Part shown: positions 37,685 to 50,600 of the stretch, piece after piece
Layout of the letters: the number at the start of each line of letters is the position of its first letter
How positions within the stretch are numbered: position 1 is the first letter of the stretch
Assembly (NCBI GenBank): GCA_947561715.1
Contig: OX387197.1
Coordinates: forward strand, 997,001-1,061,000
Source: Ascidia mentula
Lineage: Eukaryota > Chordata > Ascidiacea > Phlebobranchia > Ascidiidae
DNA length: 64,000 nucleotides
Direction of reading: 5' to 3'
Made by a program: the position numbers and the translations under genes
The notes under the pieces: generated by a model
Told to the model about the DNA's origin: nothing
Seen by the model: the letters and a program-made list of their open reading frames with translations, nothing else
The model's database searches: none

Positions 37685-40600
37685 TTACAAAGCAACAGCG
37701 GAACCGTAGTAAAATTCTTTCTGAAGATCAAAACACTTTGTCCAAACATCACAAGTTGGGTCGTAAACTTCAACCGATGTCGTTGCTCCTTCACTGTCAC
37801 AACATAAACATTGCTGATATTTATAAACATAATGTTTACAAACACAATGCAAAAGTAAATTCACTACAAATAGTTGTTTTTCACAACAATAATATATCTA
37901 TAACTGACACATAACCTGTAAAACTATGTAAACAGTTTGAGTCTCATAAAAATCGTCGCTTTAAACCAGGGGTGCACAACCTTTTTACTATTGCCGGCCG
38001 CAACACACACACTACTGTGTGCTAACGCCGCCACTGAATACACTGCTTTTTCAACGATATACCCCTGATAATTACGACAAGTTGACGTGAGCAATATAAG
38101 AAAGGAATGGAAATGATTCCATACCTGAAAAATGTGCACTATTTATTATTTACATTTGCCAAATTACGTATATTACAATCTAATGAAATGTCGAATTATT
38201 CAATGACTGTCTTGTTCTTGCACGCTAGGTTCACGTCTCCATCATAAAATTAAAACAATCCACTTCCATTTGGGATTAAACGCCCTTTTCTCTTGTTTTA
38301 ACAACCTTTTACGTTTCAGCGACATGACTAAGCGATTCCACTGTTTAGCTTTTCGACAACCGTACATGCGTACATTACAATTCACCGATATACTACGCAG
38401 AAGTAATGTGAAGGTCGCCTGACAAGTTGTGCGCTTGCGCACCAGTGTACCTTGGCCACAATATACCCCGTGAAGCCACTGAGCTCCTGTAGCTCAGTTG
38501 GTAGAGCGTTGGGCCTGGTTAGCCCAGGGTCGTGAGTTCAAACCTCACCGGGAGCTTGATTTTTCAGATCTCGCTCCGACTTGTCGGGAAAAGTGGCTGA
38601 TCCAGCTTGGCTGCAATGCCTTGGCTGCGAAGCCTGTGAACCTTATCACCGATATACTATTGATGTTTTATGACGTCACCATCCATATTGTTGCGCTTTG
38701 TCTCGGATGCGGTGGCTGCACCAGTTACTACTCGCTACAGCGAACGAATGTGTATGACGCGGAAATGGAAATGGGCCTAATTAAAAGCTTAACTCTTGAG
38801 ACCGCTAGAAAAACAAGTTTCAGAAGCAACGACGGCCGCCAATGCATATATTTTGATATAAATGTGCACGGCCGCAGGTTGTGCACCGCTGCTTTAAACT
38901 AAATATCAAGCCCTGTGGCGTAACCGGATTTCAATCCACTGCTCTTTTCAATCAACATTTCTACAATGGAAACTTACAACTGCGACTGTTGAATCGATAG
39001 AATTTAAAAAATATCAAAAATCAGATATGATATTGCTTACCCCCCTATAGCAAATATCTTGTTTTGCAAAACACAAGCAGAGTGACCACAGCGAGCAGTT
39101 CGGAGTGATGCAACATATTCCCATTTGTTGCCTCCAAGTTTGTAGCGTTCAACTGTTGACATGGGTTGGCCATTGTTGTCTATTCCTCCTTTCGAAAAAG
39201 AAAGGATATATTATTTTATTACCACATTGGGATTTGAACCCAGAATTGGTATTTTTATGCTCTGTTTACCAATAGCGCCACCTGTTGAACAACAAATTAC
39301 GAGATAAATCAAAGAGGAAATTCAACCACAAAAACTTGTATAAGAAACAGAAATGACCAAATATGGGAAAAATTAACAAAAATATTTGGCAAACGGATGT
39401 TTCTGAAAAAATTAAAAACGAATACAATTTCTCAGTCAGGATTCCTTTTAGAAAATGCATTGTTGTTTGAAACCATACTTTAGAGCTCCTATTCCTAGAT
39501 GCTAATACTGACAGCAAAACCATGTGGTACAAAGTTTAACCTGACTTAACAAAGTTTATTATTTCAATTTGAAATCAAATCCTCAATGAGTTAATTTGTA
39601 ATTTTTCCGAATTAAAATATAAATTAGGGGAGAGGCACCAACCAATAAAGCATTTAGTTGCAATAATAATATTTTATGCACATTGACAGAAATAGTGAAG
39701 TTATTACCTATGGCATAGATGTATCCATCCAAAACAACACAAGCCATATGATTCCTTGCTTTATTGAGAGAAGGGATTTCTTTCCATTTATCAACCTCGG
39801 CATCATAACATTCACATGAATCTAAACGTTTGTTGCTCAAAAAACCTCCAATGCAGTAAAGCAAATCTTGAAGAAGAGAAATACTGTTAAATATGTGAGT
39901 ACTGTGGATTGAACTATTTACCCGCAATCTTGGTAGAATGCAAAGAAAATGTACAGTAAATGTACGAGGCACAAAAGTGTTTTTGGAAAACATTGCAACA
40001 ACTACTTCAAATAGCGAGATTGTATGAGAAACATTAAAATATAAATATGAATTAATTTGGTTTTGTATTTCTGGGGCATTTTTAATATATGGGCTAATGC
40101 ATTAAGATAGGGAATTTTATTCCTAGAAGTGGTTATTTTTTTAATGAAAGGTAAATTGTTGCTTTGCAAATAATTAAAAGTTAATACTGATAAAAATTTC
40201 CCTCTATCCTAATGCATCAGCTTCCTCTCGCTAGAGGTTCCGCAACCAGAACTGGCAGTTTAACATGGGCCGGGTGGACGTTTTGTCTGACGCTTGATAA
40301 AACCTTGTACGGGCCATCGTGTGGCCTGCTTGTCAGTGGATATATATGAACAGTGAACATTGCGGCGAACAAATACATAAGGGCTGGGTTTCAATGAGGA
40401 AGGGACAAACGCCCGAAGGTTATTGTGGCGTGATATCGGCTGCGGCAAAATCTGTTGCAAGGAATCCCGTAAAGACCACAAAGACTTAGCGGTGGAATCA
40501 CCTTCAAGAAATTTTCAAGAAAGGCGGTGGAGTCACCTAACAACAAAATTTCAAGGAACTGTTAAAGCAGCGCTGCAAGAACAACCGCTCATTAAGAAAA

Positions 40601-43600
40601 CAAGACTGGTGGTCGCCAAGCAGGGCTAGCATACTTCCCATGAAAACCGACGGTTTCTTGTCACCTAAGGGAGGCATGTTGAGGAGACGGGCTGCGCGTC
40701 CTTGCCGGGAAAGAACTCAATAAATGTAAATTTAAAAACGTTGTTGCTTTTGTGAAGCTTCCATTTTTCAGGTGGTTAATTCCCTCCCACCCCACTCACC
40801 ATTACAAACAACAGTAGCATGGCCACATCTCTTATGCAACATATTCCTCATCCTCTCCCACTTTTTGTTGGCGATGTCAAGTTTTTCACAACTTGATCCA
40901 TTGGACAACCCACCAGTTACATAAATAAAACCTGTAGACAGATGGAACATTGTAATAAATACATCACACGTACTTCAGTGAGCAGTATCTGTAACTTAAT
41001 GATGGAAATGTGTCTGGATATGAACGATGGTGATCTCACATTATTGAACCGCGAGTTATTTGCTACATAATAAATGAACATCTACTTATTTTCGCCATCT
41101 GAAACTTCGTACTATGCTGTGTCGGAATAATAGATGACTTTAAGGTCATACTACACGACAGAAATGGCGTTAACCTAATGTCTCGTGGCCCTAGAAAATG
41201 AGGTTTCACCAATCAGTTCTGCATGTCACACAATGAACGCAGTGATGTCATAATAGAACTTTTGTAACAAAAAAATGTATCAGTGCCAGTGAAAGAAGCA
41301 ATATATTGCACACGGAAAAAAAAAACATTTGCCACCTCTGAAAAAATTTCGTAGGAGTACTTTAAACTTATGGAAATACAATTTTTTATCGGCAATATAG
41401 CATAACAAATTTTTTGACTTGTAAATGCAATGAAAGTTTCAGGCCTTTCCATAGTTATGTTAGTTTGTGGCCAACTCTGCTTGACTTTCACTGGTTGTGC
41501 CACTGCATCATAATATGCTTTCATCAGAGAACACAATAAAAACTGTTGTTTTTACATTCTAAAAGAGGTAACAACAATTTTATGTAATCAGATTAGCTAT
41601 CTGCATTCATATCAGTAAACTTGAGCGTCAAACAAAATGAATGCAAACAATTTTTTACCTTTGACAAATCCTGATCCACAATGCACTCGTTCTTCCAACA
41701 TATCAGGCATTTCACTCCAAGTATTTTCATCTAAATCCAAAACTTGACATTTTTTTTCACCACCTTCACCTCCCATGACATAAACCTTTCTTCCACATCT
41801 TGTTGATGTCAAATCATATCGACCAGGGCTGAGTTTCTGTTCAAATTACCACAAGTTTATTTCTACCTTTCTAATATTTCTGTAAAGTTTAGGTCAGCTT
41901 AATAATGAGGTTTGGTCACAGCTTACCTCCATGTGTTTTGATTGTTTTTTCATTACGTCATACATGATACAATCTTCTCTTGAATATTCACCACCAATTA
42001 CAAGAAACACTTTATAGGACAAAAATAATTATAGCATTGCAATATAAGTGAAAGTTAATTTGCACAACTTACAAGGTAAACATTTCTTTACTATTCTGGT
42101 CAATCCATCAACAAGCATGTTGGCACACACCAAGTTATCTCTTACAAGATTCTGAAAAATACATTTCAACAATTAATTCCACAAATTCAGTCCATGAAAA
42201 CCAACAAATCATTGTAATTTGTGAAAAAAGTCTGAACTCTCGTTGCATTTATGAATACAAGATATCTAAACTCACAGCCTTGGAAACTTGTTCAAGAAAG
42301 TCAGATGTCATCGATGAGAGATCAAGTTGGGAGAAAAGATTCACAAACAATTCTTCACGTTGATGAGGATTATAATTAACCCACTTCACAATTCCACTGA
42401 AAACAAATTCCTCACAATTCTACAAAAGACATAAAGTTTTCAGAAAGACTTTTTTCTAATGCTGTCACAGATTGAATGTTGATAATCTTTGGATTTGAAA
42501 AACTGTGGGTTAATGCGGATTATTTAATACCTGTAATTCATAAACATATCGCAATTCAAAAGTCTACTTTAATTTCAGCTCACCATTTTTCGTTAAATCT
42601 TTGTTTATCGTATTTAACTATTTATATACATTGACTAGTATCATTCTTGCTGCTGCATTTTCAATGGATTTTTAGATTAATTACTAAGAGAAAACTGTAA
42701 CTGAAAGATAAAAGCAATCAAAATGTAACAATACCTTTCCCCTCTGTTTGATGATTGCAGACATATCATCAACATCAAGTTGCATGAAATCATCATGTTG
42801 TACAACTGTTGCAATGTTATCAACAATCATTTTGTTTAGTTTCTTTTCCACATCAGCAAGATTGTATCGAGTAGCATAAGCTCTTAGTTTCACACAACTA
42901 TCAGTTGTAACCATGTGAAGAATGTGGTGACCACAGAACGTCTTCAAATCTGCAGGTTTTGGTAAAGAAATTATTTAGGTGTGTGGCTAAACTTCATTTT
43001 TTCATTGTTTTACATTTTAGAATATCAACATCTTATATTAAATCCATGTAGTAACGAATTTCTTGTAAGAAACATGAAAACCTTTGGTTTTATGAACTTT
43101 TATTATTTCAATTGTCAACCCAAGACAAAAAACATTGTACTATATGTGACAAACTCACAAACACTGTAAGTAAAATAATTTTGTGCATAATTTTGTCCTA
43201 CCATCCATTTGCATGTAATTAGCATCTTCCAACACTTCCAACACATTGTCTTCTGTTAATTCAATATCACCAGTGTAAATATAATCCAATACACTTTCCA
43301 GTCTTTTAGGTGGAATTGTGTCAAGATTTATTTTCTCATCATATTTTTCTTTCATCTGTACAAAAATTCAAGTTAAAAAAAACCCTAAACTAAACACAAG
43401 AAACCAAGTAAATGCAGTGAAATGCTTCTTGTATAATGAACTAGTTGATAATTTTCAAAAATACTTTTAATTTCCATGAATGTGTGACTGAAGGTTATGA
43501 TGAAATGTGTTTGGAAACTTTACCATGTGACAATAATTTATTAACCATCACAGATTCATACGTCTTAAAAATTAAATAATTATAATTTAAAATCAGGATT

Positions 43601-44561
43601 CGAACATTCCTAATTAAAGATGGTTGCAGGCTAGAGTTTTAAATAAAACATGAGTTTAGCGGTTGATGCCTTATTGCGAGAGTTGCGAGTCAAACAAGAG
43701 TGAGGAACACAAAAACAAGACTATATAAGAGTAGCAACCGTGACACAAGAAAAAGGCAATAGCACGCTTCGATGCACAGGCAAACACCGCCACAAGTCAT
43801 AAATAGATTTATCTCAGAAACTAACAAAATAAACCAAAATTAAAGAACAAAATAAGCCACAATGACCAACAAGATGAAGACAGTGCACACTGTCTGTTAC
43901 CCAATCATGCAACACTATAGGATACCAATGATGTTTTTTGGTACCTGGTTATGTGCACAAAATAGATCGGAATTCACAAAAAAGTACCATGAAGTGCTTG
44001 TCTAGTTAATAATGTAGATCGGTCTCAGTCATCAGATGCACTGATAAAACCTTATAGGTTGAAACCTTCTGTGCACTACTGTCTGCAGCCCATTTAAACA
44101 AATAAAACATTTTACCTCAGTGGTTAACATTCCCTTAAAATATCGAGACATGGAAGCAACGATTCCATCATTTATTGGGAAGTTTTCTCCTTGGGAATAA
44201 AGTGTTTTGTTGCAAAATTGCTTGGAACTTTTTCTGTCACTGAAAGGAAGGAAATAGTTAAATTCTGGTGTTTACAGAAACAGAGTCTATGTATTGCACC
44301 CTGGCACTATCTGCTTGTTGTAGTGGCAATAAACTGACTGAATGCATTTTAATTTGTGTAGCACTCACATATGGACATATTGTATGTATTAACCATAACA
44401 CAATGTATTTATTTTTCCTACATATGACAACTGTACATATGGTAATTGTACATTTTTGGGGCTGGTCTTAAAACAAAAGTTTTATACAGATAAACTTACA
44501 GGTTAAGAAAATCCATTATTTTCTGATTGTGTATTTTTATTTCTTCTTCTGTTCGCCGCAT
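37685..44561 (-). CDS. Kelch gene D: BTB-BACK-Kelch protein, 12 exons, 528 aa
   Basis: Exons: 44500-44561, 44116-44239, 43202-43355, 42735-42949, 42276-42419, 42073-42151, 41927-42009, 41659-41836, 40800-40931, 39708-39866, 39041-39188, 37685-37793. Phases match genes A and B and no stop interrupts. BTB is exons 1-3 (start MRRTEEEIKIHNQKIMDFLN), BACK exons 4-6 (LRAYATRYNLADVEKKLNKM), Kelch exons 7-12 (VIGG, VMGG, VTGG, CIGG, FAIGG and a closing VEVYDPTCDVW). Exon 6 is six bases longer than in A-C and the C-terminus is SAVAL instead of TVVS, marking a D/E/F subfamily. The BTB core again lacks the usual Asp and His (FCNKTLYSQG, FPINDGIVA). CUL3-adaptor function is inferred from the architecture. 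Intron 11 carries a hAT element with a nested SINE, and intron 2 a hammerhead-like repeat. Confidence 0.9.
37967..38891. mobile_element. Non-autonomous hAT element with perfect 8-bp target duplication
   Basis: The left end CAGGGGTGCACAACCT is matched in inverse at the right end (aggttgtgcaccgctg). The element is flanked on both sides by ctttaaac (37959-37966 and 38892-38899). The paralogous introns show a single, unfilled site: ctttaaac at 47952-47959 in gene E and ctctaaac at 59202-59209 in gene F. The element therefore inserted in intron 11 of gene D after the units had separated. No transposase frame is seen. A SINE is nested at 38396-38645. Confidence 0.9.
38396..38645 (+). mobile_element. 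tRNA-headed SINE nested in the hAT element
   Basis: The insert is flanked by 14-bp direct repeats tcaccgatatacta (38382-38395 and 38646-38659). Within it, about 38483-38555 folds like a tRNA, with D-arm gctc..gagc, T-arm gtgag..ctcac and a paired acceptor. It has an A box (tagctcagttgg) and a B box (gagttcaaacctc). A family body follows that also occurs at 30062-30130 and 32142-32208. The tRNA region is not at the left edge: about 90 bp precede it. The other copies show this is an interspersed family rather than a single tRNA gene. Confidence 0.75.
39221..39282 (-). repeat. tRNA-like SINE relic in gene D intron 10
   Basis: On the - strand it begins ggtggcgctattggtaaaca and ends with a B-box, gggttcaaatcccaa. 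The spacing fits a degraded tRNA-derived head. Gene F has a partial match at about 59541-59572 (tgtttaccaatggcgccacc), so the relic predates the unit duplication. Confidence 0.45.
40207..40722. repeat. Intron-9 repeat shared by genes D, E and F (copy D)
   Basis: The block from cttcctctcgctagaggttc to gttgaggagacgggctgcgc recurs in intron 9 of gene E (49250-49632 plus 50527-50600) and gene F (60329-60770). It was in the ancestral unit. No frame or family is recognised. GC content is higher than its surroundings, which hints at a decayed mobile element. Confidence 0.65.
44033..44090 (+). ncRNA. Degenerate hammerhead-ribozyme motif, copy in gene D intron 2
   Basis: The order of parts is TGCA, CTGATAA, AACC-ttata-GGTT, GAAAC, a short palindrome GTGCAC, then GTC and TGCAGC. 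This matches stem I, conserved core, stem II, GAAA, stem III, cleavage triplet and the return of stem I of a type I hammerhead. The core departs from CTGANGA at one base and stem III is short, so self-cleavage is doubtful. It sits at the 3' end of a repeat also found at 54345-54580. Confidence 0.5.
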
Positions 44562-46409
44562 GGTGGTAAGACGTTATTTATCAAACTGTGACATTAATTA
44601 AGGAAAGAGTATCAAAATAAAGAATGATAATTTGGGCACTCAAAACAAAACTTTACAGAAAGTTTGGTAAAATTACATAATATGGTTGCTCTGCCAAAAG
44701 TAATGCCTAACGTGGATATAATGTGCGTAATTGCATTGATAAATTCGTGTTGATGAAGTTCGCTTTAATAATTTAACAAACATAAACAATAACAACTACT
44801 ATGATCTCTGGTTTCTATGACTACGGGGAATTCCCTGAGGAAAAACAAAAGTATTGGCATAGAAATCTTAAATGCAATTGTGCAAAAATATTAGTGATAT
44901 TTTAATAAAATGCCACAGGAAAAAAAGAGACAGTTAGATTTTTAAAAACCGTATAAATTACATAAATTATATTAAGATCAAGGTAAAATCTAAGCTTCAT
45001 CAGCAGCATCAACATGCGGTGTAAGTAACAAGAAAAGAAATTAGCAGACCGTCATTTATCAGAACAATGTGGCGACTTACTTTTAGAACCTGTTTCAACA
45101 AAATACTCATGTAAAGTTAATGGGTGTAGGATTGCCAAATTATTGTAAGTGATGAATAAAGAATGAACGTCTCGGTAATAAAGAAAATCACACAGAAGCG
45201 TTCGGCAACTTATCTTTACGTTGGTTCAAAATGTTCTTCGTTTCCTGAGCAACATTCAAAATGAAAAGCTTATCATCAACGTTACGTCATCAACTACCAG
45301 AAGTCCACAGGAACAACGTTAAGAAAAACTTAAGTTAAAGAACGCTAAGCTGAAGTTAAAGAAAGCATAAGCTGAAGCTGAAGCTGAAGAAAAGCGCAGG
45401 GCAGCAGAAGCTGAGGTCGAGGCTGTAGCGATAAACGCAACAATGCTCAGGCAAGGGCACATGAACTGGTAATCAAGCGGCCGGAGCTATGATTTGACAA
45501 ACATGGGTGCAAGTCGACTAGATAATGCAGCGCCTAACTAAGCAAAAGCAAAGACGCCTAACGTCCAGCATTTGTGAACGGTAACGACGAACTGGATAGC
45601 TATACCTTCTGCGTGCGGTTTGCTGCAAACTGTAGGTGGGACAAGGCCGAGTGGCTTCAGCTTTGAGCGCGGTTTTAGCGGGGGGTGTTTTGGATGCATA
45701 TTCTCGTCTCTCCGATACAGAAGCTGTGGACTATGACATGCAGTCTCGTGGAGAAGTTCAACGGTACTTTATAGAAGATGTTGAAACCACGGTGTTGCGA
45801 TCAGCCAAAACTGTGGAACAGGATTATTAACGCGTTGCTTTTTCTATGCCCTGAGGTTCCGCAATCGTCAATATGATTTCCGCCAATTTACTTTACGGGA
45901 GATCGATGTGTCGACTTTTCGACAATTCATGACTGGGGAAAGCAACAATTTTCGACCTATGCTGAACGAATCGGTGTCATTGTATCAACCAACATTACAT
46001 AAATAGTTAAGTATTTGGGCTCATTGATAAATCAGCAGACTTTTTCTGATCGTTGTTTCTGCACTCGATTAGTATCCAGTCCGCTGAAACCCCCTGAACA
46101 CCGAAACAATCACAATGGAACGTTGACCGCCAAGTTCGTGACATTTTACCCGTTTTACTGCGAACCTCCACGCATGCAAGTAAAATATTGCAATGTTCGC
46201 GAAAGTTTTGTTTTATTTGTCGTTACTACCGAAATATTGTCCACTTTTAGGGGAAAAATTTGGGAAAATCTAACATGTCCAATCTATTTTCAACCGGAAT
46301 GCGCGTCGCTTTTGGGGGTTCTTCATAAAGACGTTAATAGAATCCGACTAAACCATTATTTCATCGTACTGTGATGCGTCGTATTTTTCCCACACTCATT
46401 AATTCACTG
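44562..46409. other. Region between gene D and the second tandem unit, with a gypsy-like fossil
   Basis: The 5' flank of gene D (about 44562-45200) resembles the 5' flank of gene E (about 55034-56200), so promoter elements are probably shared. The remainder carries LTR-retrotransposon debris (listed separately) and a stretch at 45930-46400 related to the repeat blocks near 36600-36900. No host coding exon is recognised. Confidence 0.5.
45300..45915 (+). mobile_element. Ty3/gypsy-like LTR retrotransposon fossil, internal fragment
   Basis: The left part resembles the start of a gypsy-type gag (Glu/Ala/Lys-rich coiled-coil sequence, then a WDK.EW block typical of gag). The right part resembles the C-terminal region of integrase. 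The reverse transcriptase region is absent. It matches 56900-57550, which has the same gag-to-integrase build. It is heavily broken, with many breaks, and no LTR pair was identified. Age appears older than the D/E unit split, or similar to it. Confidence 0.65.
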
Positions 46410-47600
46410 CTAATAATAAAATAACAAAGGTAATAGCTTTTATACAGCAAAGTGTTAAAGCATCGGCTGTCTTCGTAGCGAAACCGCACGATCTGATGAC
46501 GTGTATCACAGGTGGGGGGAGATTTACAACCGGTGTTGAGGGGGGGGGGGGAGCAGTTTAATGCGAGTGACTTGAAGCGTGCAGAACTTACAACACCTGC
46601 TCGGTAATCGTGGTGGTGGAAGATTTATAACATTTCTATGAAAAGTTCATGAACACGTTCGAGAACGTTTAACAATGAGATTGATTTACGAGAGGAATAC
46701 GTCACAATCACATTTTGATTCGCGAGTTTGTAGAACGCGACAATGATTTACCTAAGTTTGTTTTCGGAAGTACAATAAACACCACGTGATTGCTCACGGA
46801 GATCGACTTGATTCCATTATGGTAAGTCGTGTAATTTTGTCGTTGCCTCGAGGGAGCTTTTCACAAATCGTACAGTTTTGTTATCATGTAACAAGTGAAA
46901 ATTTTGACCCAACGACGAATCGGCGCAAAACACGACACCGATAAATCCAAAAGAAAAACACTAAAAGGCGTTCGATAACATTTCTTTTACGTTTATTCAT
47001 GCCCTCAGTTATCTCAGCGGTTTTTAAAACGAATTGCTTGACATCAACATGACGTCATCCACCACCAAAAGTCCACGGGAACAACGATTCACAGCATGTA
47101 GAGAATACGTGACATGCGACAATTCTGGTCAAAGAAAACGACAGATTCAAACGTATGTTGAACGAATCGGTGTCATCGTATCAACCAACGTACGCAACAA
47201 CAAACAACGAATCTTATCACATAAATGCCCGAGAATTTTGACTCCATGATAAAAAACAGACTTTGTCTCGTCGGTGTATCTGCACGTGATTAGTACACAG
47301 GCAACTGTAACCCCCTGAAAACCGAGAATGCAATTATAATGGGGGAGTTGGCAGCTAAGTTCGTGACGCAACCATTTTATTCGTTTCACTGTAAACCCCA
47401 CAGGATTTCTTCTTGGTCGAGAGTTTGGCCAATGCCGTCAACCTACGCACAGGGATATAGCGCCACTCAGTGATAAAATGTTGTGCTCAAAGTCGGGAGA
47501 AGCCATGTTAAAAAAAGCTATTCTAAGGAAAATAAATTTAAACTCAAAGAAATCCAAGAATACGAGTAGGAAAGAATTTGTAAACAATACAACTCAATGT
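46410..47600. repeat. Intergenic part of tandem unit E (second copy)
   Basis: It matches 36122-37600 over most of its length, with a G-run near 46540 and the same repeat blocks. Part of the D copy (about 36960-37480) is missing here near 47500. It precedes gene E exon 12 at 47681. Confidence 0.65.
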
Positions 47601-47680
47601 TACAACTACAGTTGTGTTATGGAGTCACAAACTGTGTTGAAAATGTGGTATTTTGTTGATCCCACTGGACTTCATGGGAG

Positions 47681-50600
47681 TCACAAAGCAACAGCGCAAC
47701 CAAAGGAAAAATTCTTCTCAAGATCAATACACTTCGTCCAAACATCACAAGTTGGGTCGTAAACTTCTACCGACGTCATTGACTCTTCACTGTCACAACA
47801 TAAACATTGCTGATATTTACAAACATAATGTTTACAAACTCAATGCAAAAGTAAATTTACTACAAATTGTTTTTCACAACAATAATATATCTATAATGGA
47901 CACATAACCTGCAAAACTATGTAAACAGTTTGAGTCTCATAAAAATCGTTGCTTTAAACTAAATATCATGCCCTTTCATGAGGTAACCGAATTTCAATCC
48001 ACTGTTCTTTTCAATCAACATTTCTACAATGGAAACTCACAACTGCGACTGTTGAAACGATAAAATAAAAAGTTAATGAAAATCAGATAAATTATTGCTT
48101 ACCCCCCTATAGCAAATATCTTGTTGTGCAAAACACAAGCAGAGTGACCGCGACGAGCAGTTTGGAGTGATGCAACATATTTCCATTTGTCATCTCCAGG
48201 TTTGTATCGTTCAACTGTTGACAAGCGTTTGCCATTGGTTCCACCTGTTAAACCACAACTTATGAGATAAATCAACGAGGACAAAACCACAAAAACTAAT
48301 GGGAGGATCAGAAAATATTAAACTAATAAAAATCTATGGCAACGACTGTTGAACAATTGAAAAATAATGCTCTTTTGTAGTATTGGACATTTTTTTAAAA
48401 AGCAGTCCTTAATAGTCTTAGAATTCTTTTTCTGAAGGAATACATTTTTCGTGTACTAACAGCACAAAATGTAACCCAAGTTAACAAAGTTTGTTGAAAT
48501 CAAATTATAATTTGCTGATTTGAAATATATATATTTTGAAATGCAATTCAACCAAAAAAAAATTTATTTGGTTTTTCAATCATTTAAGGAATGCGAAGGA
48601 AAAGAGTCAACCTGTTACCTATGGCATAGATGTATCCATCCAACACAACACAAGCCAAATAATTCCTTGCTGTATTGAGAGAAGGGATTTCTTTCCATTC
48701 ATCAACTTCAGGATTATAACATTCACATGAATCTAAACGTTTGCCACCCCAACCTCCAATGCAGTAAAGCAAATCTTGAAGAAGAGAAATATTGTTAAAT
48801 ATGTAAGTACTGTGGATTCAACTATTTACCCGCAATCTTATTAGAATGCAAAAAAATGTACAGTATATGCACGAGGGTTGTTCACAAAAGCGTTTTCTTG
48901 GAAAACATTCCAACAACTCCCTCAAATAGCGGGGTTATATGAGATACCAAAAAAATTAAGTAATTTATTTGGTTTTGCATTTCTACGGCAACGGTAAGTT
49001 TTGACTATATGGGCTAATGCATTGAGATAGGGCATTTTGTCCTTTAGAAGAGGTTATTTTGTGACTAAATGGAAATTGTGGTTTTGCAAGTAATTTAAAA
49101 TGTTAATACTTAAAAAAAAATTCTCCCAATCGTACAGCATAAAGCCATTGATGCTTGACTGCGGGCGTTGCGCGAAACGCACGTAAAGTAGAAGCGAGCA
49201 AGTGACACGCATTAATAACGTTGCGGAGGTCGTAAGTTGCGCCGTGGCCTTCCTCTCGCTGGAGGTACCACAACCAGAACTGGCAGTTTAACATGGGCCG
49301 GGTGGACGTTTTGTGTGACGCTTGTTAAACCTTGTACGGGCCATCATGTGGCAGGGTCAGTGGAGGTCGGTAAACTTTGCGACGAACAAATACATAAGGG
49401 CTTCGATGACACAGACGCCTGAAGCGACAAAATTCGTTGCAGGGTATCCCGTAAAGCCGACAAAGACCTGGTGGTGGATTCACTTCACTTCATAGGCAAG
49501 AAAATCTCAAGGAACTGTTAAAGCGTGCTACAAGAACAAGTGCTCATAACGAAAACAAGTCTGGTGTTCGCCTGGCAGGGCTAGCATACTTCCCATGAAA
49601 ACGGACGGTTTCTTGTCACCTGAAGGACGCATATTGGTATTTCTATGAAAATTAGTTTTGGTGCTGGTAAATGCCCACCGTGTAGACCTGTGTCACAATG
49701 CAAATTCATGCATCACCAAGCAAAGCAGTGACGCAATTAAGTTAAATTTACGGTTGAATGAGCGCACATGTGCGTGCTGTTGTCATGGCGAATTTTAGGG
49801 TGTTTGGGGCAGTTTTACTGGAGTTTTGGGCTATTCCAATTAGGTAATAACTTGCTGGTGGGTGCTGCTGAAAATTATGTTGAAAATGGTGCAAAAAAAT
49901 CAGGCTGTATTTGTGGAAAAATGAATCGTTTAAGTGTCCAATCATTTGTGATTTTATGAAAGATCCATTTCATATCTAGAAATTTTGATCAAAATTAGTC
50001 TCCGAAAAAATGGTTTAGTCACCCCTCCAGGGCCATTTGCCCGCCTGGTTACTCAGTATTTTGGTTAAAAGAGAAACTGGATTTTGCAGAAAAATGAATC
50101 GTTCAACTACCCACTCATTTGTCAAATTTAGTCAAATTTAGTTGCTGAAAAGGTGTCAAAGCCCTCCCCCAAGGGCTGGGTATACCCCCCTGTTGGTCAT
50201 ATGATCTTCCAGGAGGCCCAAAAAGTCCTTGCTCTGTACAGTCTCATCCAGGAGCATTTCAACTTTGTAGAATTTTAGGTCCCAATGTAAGTCACAAGAC
50301 CCATCAACGGTCATTGGGAAACAAGCGGAACAGTCGCTAGATGCAATACAGCCGAGGGCCTTCAACACAGGACTTCTCCAATCTAATACCTATATAGGTC
50401 CCCAAGCCTCCTGGAAGATCTTGTGACCTACAGGGGGGTATAAACAGCCCTGGGGGTTGCTTTGGAAATTATTCAACAATTTACCAGAGGAAAGATGGGC
50501 CTTGCAGAAAAACACAATAGATCGGTCCTAAAGGAGGCATGTTGAGGAGACGGGCTGCATGTTCTTTGCCGGAAAAGGGCAAATGACTGCAGCAAGCGTT

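Noticed and set aside
38483-38555. A functional tRNA gene (foldable cloverleaf with A and B boxes)
   Set aside because: The best anticodon loop gives GGT with an odd base after it, an unusual eukaryotic isoacceptor. The region lies inside a flanked insertion, and its downstream sequence recurs at two other places, so a SINE head is more likely.
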